This document shows positions 1-5,639 of a stretch of DNA of 10,320 nt, one piece after another (positions within the stretch are counted from its first letter, which is position 1; the number at the start of each line of letters is the position of its first letter). A program made the translations under genes and the position numbers. Origin of the DNA: Candidatus Rokuibacteriota bacterium (GTDB taxonomy: Bacteria; Methylomirabilota; Methylomirabilia; Rokubacteriales; CSP1-6); NCBI GenBank assembly GCA_003221435.1, contig QHRS01000044.1:1-10320 (forward strand). The letters run 5' to 3'. Below the pieces are notes generated by a model that was not told the DNA's origin, made no database searches, and was given only the letters and a program-made list of their open reading frames with translations.

Positions 1-1
1 G

Positions 2-1294
2 TTCGGGATCTTTTACGGCAAGGGCCTGGACCTGGAACTCCGCCCCGGCCCGGCCATGACCTTCAACGGGAAGATCTTCGCGAATGGCAACATCTACATT
101 GCCGCCTCCAACAGCCTCCAAATCGATCAAAGCGTGAGGGCGGCGGGCAACATCTATCGCAAGATCAAGTCCGAAGCGGCGGATCCGAATGGGCCCGCTA
201 CCCCTCCCCAGATTGCGGATGCGCAGGGGACCTTGCAGGCCCTGAACTTTGATCACGACTTCAAGCCGGGGTTTACGGAGAGGTGGGCCTCACCGAGCGA
301 CTGGGCCAAGGCCGTGATGGACAAATTCGGCGGCCAGGTCCAGGACAGCGCCAATGGGGTCGAACCGCTCACCCCTCCCGTCGGCCCAGATCTGTTCAAT
401 CCGAACGTGGCGAATCCGGATGCCCTGGCCCATCAAATGATCGAGATCGCCAAACCCTCGGACTCCGCCGCCCTCAAGGACGCCAAGCTTTTCAACCAAG
501 CGGGCCTCCGGATCATCGACCGGGCTGACGGGTCCCCGCTAGAGATCACCGATCAGAACGGAAATACTGTGAACCTGCCGAAAGACGCGGTCACGACTAC
601 GAGTTTCTATGACGCCCGGGACCGGAAGACGGCGAACGTCATCGAGGTCGACGTCAGCAAACTCAAACAGCTGGCGAACTCACACGGCCCCCTCGCAATC
701 GGCATCCTCTACGTGGCCTCCAAGGCGTCCCCGTCGAGCTCGACGTTCCCACCGGTCCGCCTGGTAAAGGGCAGCAACCTTCCAAAGGATGGCCTGACTG
801 TCGCGTCCCAGAACCCCGTCTACATCGCCGGGAACTACAACACCGACAACGGGACCTATCCCAACCGTCCCCCGGCGGCCGTCCTGGCCGATGCGGTCAC
901 CATCCTGTCAGAGAACTGGATGCTGCAGAACTACGACACCAAGGGCGCCGCCACCTTCCAAAGCCGGCCGGCCGCTGACACCACCGTGAATGCCGCCATT
1001 GCCACAGGGCCGAGCTCGGAATCGACGCTCAACGCAGACAACGGCAAGGCGAATAACCTTGTCCGGTTGCTGGAGGACTGGGCGGGCAAGACGTTCGCCT
1101 ACAGCGGTTCCATGGTGGCCCTCTGGCACAGCCAGCAGGTCAACGGGCCGTGGAAGTGCTGCGGTTCGAGCAGCGAGTACTACTATGGTCCGCCCAATCG
1201 GGTCTGGGGCTATGACACCCTGTTCGATGCCAACCCTCCACCTGGGACGCCGTCAGGGATCATCATGATGAAAGGTTCCTGGTCGCAGAGCTAG
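2..1294 (+). CDS. PilX/DUF4900-like pilus-assembly-type protein, 5'-truncated
   Basis: The reading frame is open from the window edge (residues FGIFYGKGLDLELRPGP precede the first ATG at 56) to TAG at 1292-1294, so about 430 C-terminal residues are visible and the real start lies outside. The opening section (ELRPGPAMTFNGKIFANGNIYI) resembles the beta-rich 'export of a polysaccharide-like or pilus tip' repeat found in PilX/DUF4900 proteins. The C-terminal part has the pattern I associate with this family: GLTVASQNPVYIAGNYN, DAVTILSENW, NNLVRLLEDWAGKTFAYSG, and a PPNRVWGYDTLF segment near the end. Such proteins are usually minor-pilin-like or pilus-associated surface proteins with an N-terminal prepilin-type anchor, which cannot be seen here. 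Two adjacent cysteines occur in the motif WKCCGSSS. The gene converges on the ABC transporter operon across 18 bases. Base composition is lower in GC than the neighbours in places (hand count 52-53% in lines 61-120 and 541-600). Family assignment is from memory of motifs; the exact role is unknown. Confidence 0.72.
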   Translation, partial: FGIFYGKGLDLELRPGPAMTFNGKIFANGNIYIAASNSLQIDQSVRAAGNIYRKIKSEAADPNGPATPPQIADAQGTLQALNFDHDFKPGFTERWASPSDWAKAVMDKFGGQVQDSANGVEPLTPPVGPDLFNPNVANPDALAHQMIEIAKPSDSAALKDAKLFNQAGLRIIDRADGSPLEITDQNGNTVNLPKDAVTTTSFYDARDRKTANVIEVDVSKLKQLANSHGPLAIGILYVASKASPSSSTFPPVRLVKGSNLPKDGLTVASQNPVYIAGNYNTDNGTYPNRPPAAVLADAVTILSENWMLQNYDTKGAATFQSRPAADTTVNAAIATGPSSESTLNADNGKANNLVRLLEDWAGKTFAYSGSMVALWHSQQVNGPWKCCGSSSEYYYGPPNRVWGYDTLFDANPPPGTPSGIIMMKGSWSQS

Positions 1295-1312
1295 GGAGAG
1301 CAGCGCCGTCGT

Positions 1313-1333
1313 TCAGCAGGCGCCTTCTGCTGA
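1313..1333. terminator. Candidate bidirectional hairpin at the convergent gene ends
   Basis: Perfect 7-bp inverted repeat: TCAGCAG at 1313-1319 and CTGCTGA at 1327-1333, with a 7-base loop. It begins with the stop codon of the minus-strand ATPase gene and lies 19 bases beyond the stop of the plus-strand pilus-type gene, where a shared terminator would be expected. There is no T-tract on either side, so it is at best a weak or factor-assisted terminator. It could also be chance, because half of it is ATPase coding sequence. Confidence 0.3.
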
Positions 1334-2098
1334 GGGATCCCCCGCCGCGGCTCGAGACGCTCCGGAGCGCTCCTGCTTCTCCACCTCTTCGATGATCATC
1401 GCGTTCAGGTCGTCGATGAGTCGGGCGCGCGCGACGCGGCCGTCATTGGCGACGCGCGCGCGCACGCGCGACGGCCGCGCGGAGAGCATGATCAGCGCCG
1501 TGCCGACGTCCACCGCCTCCTCGATCGAGTGCGTGATGAAGAGGATCGTCCGGCCGGTCTCGGACCAGATGCGCCTGATCTCCGCCTGCATGATGCGGCG
1601 GTTCTGGGCGTCGAGCGCGCCGAAGGGCTCGTCCATCAGGAGCAACTCGGGCTCGATCGCAAGCGCCCGCGCGATCGCCGCGCGCTGGCGCATGCCGCCG
1701 CTCACCCGGCCGGGGTAGTAATGCTCGAAGCCGCGGAGACCGACCAGGCCGAGGTACTCCATCGCGCGCGCCTCTCGCGCTGACCGATCGAGCCCGATCG
1801 GCCCGAGGACCAGCGCGGCATTGTCGCGGAGCGTCAGCCACGGCAAGAGCCGGTCTTCCTGGAACACGACGCCGATCTTCCGGTCCCGCCGGAGATCGAC
1901 CGGGTTTCCGTCGAGCAGGACGCGGCCGCGCGTCGGCGACTCGAGGCCGCCGATGATCCGGAGAAGCGTGGTCTTGCCGCACCCGTTCGGCCCGAGCAGA
2001 CAGACCAGCTCGCCCGTTTCCACGCCGAACGAGACGGAGTCGAGGACCGGGATCAGAAAGTCCTTCCCGACCTCGGAGACGACCAGCTTCAGCGCCAC
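1313..2098 (-). CDS. ABC transporter ATP-binding protein, NitT/TauT (SsuB/TauB) type
   Basis: This cytoplasmic ATPase of 261 residues powers import of the ligand captured by the binding protein encoded upstream. All nucleotide-binding motifs are present: Walker A GPNGCGKTT (36-44), Q-loop Gln80 in VVFQEDRLLPW, signature SGGMRQR (133-139), Walker B ELLLMDEP (151-158), D-loop ALD (161-163) and switch His190 in FITHSIEEAV. The sequence style (QEDRLLPW, MDEPFGALD, THSIEEAV) and length fit SsuB/TauB/NrtD-like subunits. I chose the GTG at 2098 because it opens just before the usual beta-strand (VALKLVVSEVGKDF) and overlaps the permease stop by 10 bases, a normal translational-coupling arrangement. 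The frame stays open upstream, but that stretch lies over the permease gene and is out of frame with it. The C-terminal tail (about 241-261) is alanine-rich and not conserved. The substrate cannot be read from this subunit. Confidence 0.93.
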   Translation of the reverse strand: MALKLVVSEVGKDFLIPVLDSVSFGVETGELVCLLGPNGCGKTTLLRIIGGLESPTRGRVLLDGNPVDLRRDRKIGVVFQEDRLLPWLTLRDNAALVLGPIGLDRSAREARAMEYLGLVGLRGFEHYYPGRVSGGMRQRAAIARALAIEPELLLMDEPFGALDAQNRRIMQAEIRRIWSETGRTILFITHSIEEAVDVGTALIMLSARPSRVRARVANDGRVARARLIDDLNAMIIEEVEKQERSGASRAAAGDPSAEGAC

Positions 2099-2859
2099 CT
2101 GGCGAGCCGGCGCGAGATCCCGTCGAAGACGAGCTTGTCGACGAGCAGCATGATCGCGATCATCACCAGCGCCCACACGAAGACCATCTGGGTGGCGAGG
2201 ACCTCGCGGCTCAGGTTCATGATGTAGCCGATGCCCGACGTCACGCCGAAGATCTCCGCGACGACCGACACCTTGAGCGCGAGCCCGAACCCGACCCGCA
2301 TCCCCGCGACGAGGTGCGGGATGGCGGAGGGGACCACGATCGCGGTGAACTTCTGCCGGCCGCTCAGGCGGTAGGCGTCGCCCATCTCGAGCAGCCGCCG
2401 GTCGACGCTCTCGACGCCCTCGACGATGTTCGACGCGAGGACCGGGAGCGTGATCATGAAGGTCGTGAAGATCGGCGCCCAATCGGTCAGCCCGAACCAG
2501 ATCAGCGACAGGACGATCCAGACGAAGACCGAGGTCGCGTTGAGAATCGCGAGCGCGTCGTGAACGACGAGGCGGGCGGGCCGTGAGAGAAACGCGGCGA
2601 GGCCGAGCGCGAGCGCCGCGGCCAGCGCGGCGCCGAAGCCCAGGGCGATGCGGTACAGCGACGCGGCCGTGTGCCGCCAGACCTCGCCCGAGACGATGAT
2701 GTCGCGCATGCCGGTGAGCACCGCCGCCGGCGCCGGCAGCACGTACGCGCCGTAGCGGCGCGAAAGGAGGGACCAGAGCGCGAGGATGAGCAGGAAGACG
2801 GCGAGCGTCGGGAGGTGGAGCCGCCGGGCCCACTCGCGGCGTCGCGCCGGCGTGGTCAC
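2089..2859 (-). CDS. ABC transporter permease, NitT/TauT (SsuC/TauC) type
   Basis: This inner-membrane subunit of 256 residues forms the translocation path, presumably as a homodimer. Hydrophobic segments are visible near residues 17-33, 70-91, 107-123, 131-146, 190-206 and 225-241, matching the six-helix BPD_transp_1 fold. A short cytoplasmic charged N-terminus (TTPARRREWARR) comes first. The EAA-type coupling loop that contacts the ATPase is EMGDAYRLSGRQKFTAIVVP (158-177), with Gly167 and the downstream IVVPSAIPH. The conserved segment YVLPAPAAVL (39-48) is typical of SsuC/TauC/NrtB permeases. The start is GTG at 2859: it overlaps the TGA of the binding-protein gene by 4 bases (GTGA), which makes it the natural coupled start even though the frame is open further upstream. 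It overlaps the downstream ATPase gene by 10 bases. Ligand is unknown. Confidence 0.92.
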   Translation of the reverse strand: MTTPARRREWARRLHLPTLAVFLLILALWSLLSRRYGAYVLPAPAAVLTGMRDIIVSGEVWRHTAASLYRIALGFGAALAAALALGLAAFLSRPARLVVHDALAILNATSVFVWIVLSLIWFGLTDWAPIFTTFMITLPVLASNIVEGVESVDRRLLEMGDAYRLSGRQKFTAIVVPSAIPHLVAGMRVGFGLALKVSVVAEIFGVTSGIGYIMNLSREVLATQMVFVWALVMIAIMLLVDKLVFDGISRRLARWR

Positions 2860-3848
2860 GCCTGCCAGAAGAACTCGCGCCTGATGCGGTCCGGGCGGTC
2901 CCAGATGTCGGACTTGAGGAACCCGGACTCCTTGGTGATCCGGAGCTGCAGGATCAGGGTCTCGATCTGATCGGGCGTGAGCCCGTGCAGCATCCGCACG
3001 GTCTCGCGGTGCGCGACCTCGAGCACGGGCTTCTCGATCTTCGTGACCTCGGCGACGATCTCGATCGCGCGCGGCGCCTCCTTGTACCAGATGTCCACGG
3101 CGTCCTTCTGGGCGGCGTTCAGGTCGGCCGGGAACGACGGGTGCTGTTGGATGAACTCGGGGTTGACCAGATAGCATACGTGGACCGGGTAGTCGCCCTT
3201 GCGCCCGGTCGCGACCCGCCAGAGGTCGATCTGCTTGGTGAGGTAGACACCGAAGCCCTTCTGCACGGCGAGATCGCTGATCGGCTGCCAGGCGATGATC
3301 GCCTCGACGTCGCGTTTGGCGAGCAGGTTCGCCATGTCGGGCGGACTCGCGGCGGTGACGAGGCGCGTTTCCTGTTGCACGTCGAACTTGTAGCCGCGCT
3401 CGATCAGCGCGCGCACGTCGAGAAAGGTGGAGCTGCCGACGACCGCCGCGACCTTCTTGCCGCGCAGGTCGTCGACCGTCCGGATCGGCGAGTCCCGGTG
3501 GCGGACGATGGCGCCGAGCAAGGCTGTGGCGACGCCGGTCACCCGGAGCGGCACGCCGTCCTCGAACATCTTCGCCGTCATCGCGAAGCCCATGTCGATC
3601 GCGTCGACGTTCTTCGCGGCGAAGGTGTTGACGAGACCGGCGGGCGAGCCGGGGACGGCCGTGTACTCGGCGCTCCACCCATGCCGACCGAGCAGGTCCG
3701 CCTTGTGGACGATCTCGCAGGCCGCCCACCCGAGCTGGAGATAGGCGAAGCGGACCTTCGGCTTCGCCTGCCCCGCCGCCGGGCGGGGGAGCGCGAGCGC
3801 CGCGCCGGCGGCGGCGCCCGCCTTCAGAAACTCGCGCCGGCCGATCAC
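2856..3848 (-). CDS. Tat-exported ABC substrate-binding protein, NMT1/SsuA-like
   Basis: This 330-residue protein should be the periplasmic receptor of the importer. It begins with a twin-arginine signal: RREFLK at 4-9, a hydrophobic Ala/Leu/Gly run at 10-20, and a plausible signal-peptidase site after GQA at residue 28. The mature part has the type-2 periplasmic-binding look of the NMT1/SsuA/ThiY group: VRFAYLQLGWAACEIVHKADLL, then a switch region AAKNVDAIDMGFAMTAKM (78-93), TVDDLRGKKVAAVVGSS (124-140) and VEAIIAWQP (181-189). Tat export suggests folding before export, but no cofactor motif is visible. The start is GTG at 3848, preceded by GGAGG four bases upstream. The gene sits 11 bases after trpB-like and overlaps the permease by 4 bases, so all four genes are probably one transcript. 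Sulfonates, nitrate, thiamine precursors or aromatic compounds are all possible ligands in this superfamily; nothing here decides. Confidence 0.92.
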   Translation of the reverse strand: MIGRREFLKAGAAAGAALALPRPAAGQAKPKVRFAYLQLGWAACEIVHKADLLGRHGWSAEYTAVPGSPAGLVNTFAAKNVDAIDMGFAMTAKMFEDGVPLRVTGVATALLGAIVRHRDSPIRTVDDLRGKKVAAVVGSSTFLDVRALIERGYKFDVQQETRLVTAASPPDMANLLAKRDVEAIIAWQPISDLAVQKGFGVYLTKQIDLWRVATGRKGDYPVHVCYLVNPEFIQQHPSFPADLNAAQKDAVDIWYKEAPRAIEIVAEVTKIEKPVLEVAHRETVRMLHGLTPDQIETLILQLRITKESGFLKSDIWDRPDRIRREFFWQA

Positions 3849-3850
3849 GG

Positions 3851-3857
3851 CCCCTCC
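3851..3857 (-). promoter_or_regulatory. Ribosome binding site deciding the binding-protein GTG start
   Basis: On the minus strand GGAGGGG precedes the GTG at 3848, with the GGAGG core four bases from the start codon. It lies inside the 11-base gap after the trpB-like stop and supports this GTG over longer in-frame extensions into the upstream gene. Confidence 0.75.
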
Positions 3858-3859
3858 GG

Positions 3860-5239
3860 CTAGGCTTTCACCTTGGGGAGATGCCGGAGCGCTTCTTCGA
3901 CCTTCGCCGACGGGTACTCGTAGTCCTGGAGCTTGCCCGTGAGGAACGCCTCGTAGGCGGAGAGGTCGAAATGGCCGTGGCCCGAGAGGTTGAAGAGGAT
4001 CGCCTTGCCGCGGCCCGCCTCGGTGCACTTCTTGGCCTCGTCGATGACGACGCGGATGGCGTGCGCCGACTCCGGGGCGGGGATGATGCCCTCGCTCCGG
4101 GCGAACCGCACGGCGGCCTCGAACGCCGCCACCTGCGGCACCGCGACCGCCTCGATGTACTTCTCCTCGTAGAGCTTGCAGACCAGCGGCGCCATGCCGT
4201 GATAGCGGAGCCCGCCAGCGTGCAGCGGCGCGGGCACGAACGTGTGGCCGAGCGTGTACATCTTCACGAGCGGCGTCAGGCCGACCGTGTCGCCGAAGTC
4301 GTACACGTACTTGCCCTTGGTCAGGCTCGGGCACGCGGTCGGCTCGACGGCGATCGCACGGATCGTCTTGTTCTTCCCCGTCAGCTTGTCGCCGACGAAC
4401 GGGAACGCGAGGCCGGCGAAGTTGGAGCCGCCGCCGGCGCAGCCGATCACGATCTCGGCTTCGTCATCGGCCTTCTCGAGCTGCTTCTTCGCCTCGAGGC
4501 CGATCACGGTCTGATGCAGGAGCACGTGATTCAGGACGCTCCCGAGCGAGTACTTCGTGTCGTCGCGCGTGGCCGCGTCCTCGACGGCTTCGCTGATCGC
4601 GATGCCGAGGCTGCCGGGCGAGTCCGGGTCCGCCTCGAGCACCTTCTTGCCGGCCTGCGTGTCGGTGCTCGGGCTCGCGACGACCTGCGCGCCCCAGGTC
4701 TCCATCATGATTCGCCGGTAGGGCTTCTGCTGGTACGACACCTTGACCATGTAGACCTTGCACTGCAGGCCGAAGAACTGACAGGCCATCGCCAGCGCCG
4801 AGCCCCACTGGCCCGCCCCGGTCTCGGTGGCGATGCGCGCGACGCCCTCCTGCTTGTTGTAGTAGACCTGCGCCACCGCGGTGTTCGGCTTGTGGCTGCC
4901 GGCCGGGCTCACGCCCTCGTACTTGTAGTAGATCCGCGCCGGCGTGCCGAGCGCCTTTTCCAGACGCCGCGCGCGATAGAGCGGGCTCGGCCGCCACAGC
5001 CGCAGCACGTCGCGGACTTCATCCGGGATCTCGAGCCAGCGCTCCTGGCTGACCTCCTGCTTGATCAGCCCCATCGGGAAGAGCGGGGCCAGATCCTGGG
5101 GGCCGATCGGCTGGCCCGTGCCCGGATGCAAGACCGGCGGGGCCGGGGTCTTCAAGTCCGCCTGGATGTTGTACCACTTGGTTGGGATGTCTGTTTCGCT
5201 AAGCACGACCTTCGTGTCATTGCCCTCGCGCGTAGCCAT
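3860..5239 (-). CDS. trpB2: TrpB2-type PLP enzyme (tryptophan synthase beta-like)
   Basis: This is a cytoplasmic fold-type II PLP enzyme of 459 residues, longer than ordinary TrpB (about 400) and fitting the TrpB-related group TIGR01415. TrpB condenses serine with indole; several TrpB2 proteins have that activity, but physiological roles can differ. Visible active-site parts are Lys117 in SPAGSHKPNTA (Schiff base), Glu139 in ETGAGQWG (catalytic acid position), the phosphate loop GCAGGGSN (266-273) and Ser419 in NLSGHGHFD (contact to the pyridine nitrogen). The usual TrpB Gln-His-Gly is Gln-Trp-Gly here, as I recall for TrpB2. The N-terminal extension with DIPTKWYNIQADL and the stretch around 60-85 are family traits. 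The ATG at 5239 has a strong GGAGGAGG five bases upstream. No trpA, trpC or trpF is visible; instead an importer follows within 11 bases. Tryptophan salvage from indole is possible, and a serine-linked side reaction equally so. Confidence 0.9.
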   Translation of the reverse strand: MATREGNDTKVVLSETDIPTKWYNIQADLKTPAPPVLHPGTGQPIGPQDLAPLFPMGLIKQEVSQERWLEIPDEVRDVLRLWRPSPLYRARRLEKALGTPARIYYKYEGVSPAGSHKPNTAVAQVYYNKQEGVARIATETGAGQWGSALAMACQFFGLQCKVYMVKVSYQQKPYRRIMMETWGAQVVASPSTDTQAGKKVLEADPDSPGSLGIAISEAVEDAATRDDTKYSLGSVLNHVLLHQTVIGLEAKKQLEKADDEAEIVIGCAGGGSNFAGLAFPFVGDKLTGKNKTIRAIAVEPTACPSLTKGKYVYDFGDTVGLTPLVKMYTLGHTFVPAPLHAGGLRYHGMAPLVCKLYEEKYIEAVAVPQVAAFEAAVRFARSEGIIPAPESAHAIRVVIDEAKKCTEAGRGKAILFNLSGHGHFDLSAYEAFLTGKLQDYEYPSAKVEEALRHLPKVKA

Positions 5240-5244
5240 ATCGG

Positions 5245-5252
5245 CCTCCTCC
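5245..5252 (-). promoter_or_regulatory. Strong Shine-Dalgarno for the trpB2-led operon
   Basis: On the minus strand GGAGGAGG is followed by five bases (CCGAT) and ATG at 5239. It is the strongest ribosome binding site in the window and fixes the trpB2 start against an in-frame extension that continues up to 5527. Confidence 0.85.
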
Positions 5253-5327
5253 AGCGCTCTTCGCCGCTCGTGCCGCTCCAATTTACTTCGCCATACGTCG
5301 TTCTCGGTCGTCGGCGACCATTTCTCC

Positions 5328-5351
5328 TCAACATGCCGTCTGGCATGTTGA
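5328..5351. promoter_or_regulatory. Perfect 10-bp inverted repeat, candidate operator of the trpB2 operon
   Basis: The arms are TCAACATGCC (5328-5337) and GGCATGTTGA (5342-5351), fully complementary, around a 4-base centre GTCT. The repeat lies 88 bases upstream of the trpB2 start codon, in a divergent intergenic region with no gene end nearby, so a terminator role is unlikely. A 24-bp dyad of this kind is typical of dimeric helix-turn-helix repressors or activators (GntR, MarR, TetR and others). I cannot assign a family, and no regulator gene is in the window. TTGACC (5348-5353, plus strand) and TTGAGG (5330-5325, minus strand) at its ends look like -35 elements, but neither has a good -10 at the right distance. 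Confidence 0.6.
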
Positions 5352-5627
5352 CCGTGGGCGAGACGAGGCGTGAGGCCGCACACGCTCCGGTCGCCTCCTC
5401 CCTCGGGCCTCGTCTGGCTCGTAACCTGGAACGGCACCACCCGGAGCGAAAAAGTGGGCCAACAATACCGGGACTCGCGTGACGCTGTCAACCGTCGCGG
5501 GCGCTGCCCGGCGGTGCGGGAAGTCAATGACGGAGAGCGACGGGTGCGTGGCTTCGAGGAACTCTACGGGATCACCTGGCCGACGAAGAAGTCGGTGGTG
5601 AGCGCGACTTTTCCGGGGTGCGAAGGA

Positions 5628-5633
5628 TACAAT
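5628..5633 (+). promoter_or_regulatory. -10-like element directly before helicase start (leaderless layout)
   Basis: TACAAT ends six bases before the GTG at 5640, so a start of transcription at the usual 6-8 bases downstream would fall on the start codon. A partial -35 (GCGACT, 5604-5609; three matches to TTGACA) lies 18 bases upstream. GAAGGA at 5622-5627 could serve as a weak ribosome site 12 bases from the GTG if transcription starts further upstream, so the leaderless reading is not certain. Confidence 0.45.
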
Positions 5634-5639
5634 GAAAAC

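Larger units (their letters stand above)
5240..5639. other. Divergent intergenic region between trpB2 operon and helicase
   Basis: These 400 bases lie between two genes transcribed away from each other, so they must hold both promoters. I see the trpB2 ribosome site (5245-5252), a perfect inverted repeat (5328-5351) and a -10-like hexamer before the helicase (5628-5633). The helicase frame is open back to 5370 and the trpB2 frame back to 5527, but the translations are low-complexity Arg/Gly/Pro-rich text with no family resemblance, as expected for GC-rich noncoding DNA. No convincing sigma70 promoter could be placed for the minus-strand operon; TAAATT (minus strand, 5285-5280) is a weak -10 candidate without a partner. 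I found no riboswitch or small RNA that I could support. Confidence 0.6.

Noticed and set aside
1449..1470. Alternating CG run resembling Z-DNA-forming or simple repeat sequence
   Set aside because: It is short, imperfect, and encodes the Arg/Val/Ala-rich part of the ATPase C-terminus, so codon bias explains it.
2099..2833. N-terminal extension of the ATPase frame as a possible fused domain
   Set aside because: The extension is out-of-frame reading of the permease gene, Arg/Ala/Pro-rich and without motifs. The ABC domain is complete from the GTG at 2098.
3881..5482. A 533-codon plus-strand open frame antisense to trpB2
   Set aside because: Same composition artefact (long runs of Arg, Leu, Ala, Val and Asp) lying over a clear TrpB2 coding sequence on the other strand.
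5370..5639. Upstream extension of the helicase to ATG 5370
   Set aside because: The added 90 residues have no family similarity that I recognise, and homologues start close to the YPFPLDPFQ segment. The -10-like box at 5628-5633 also lies inside this stretch.
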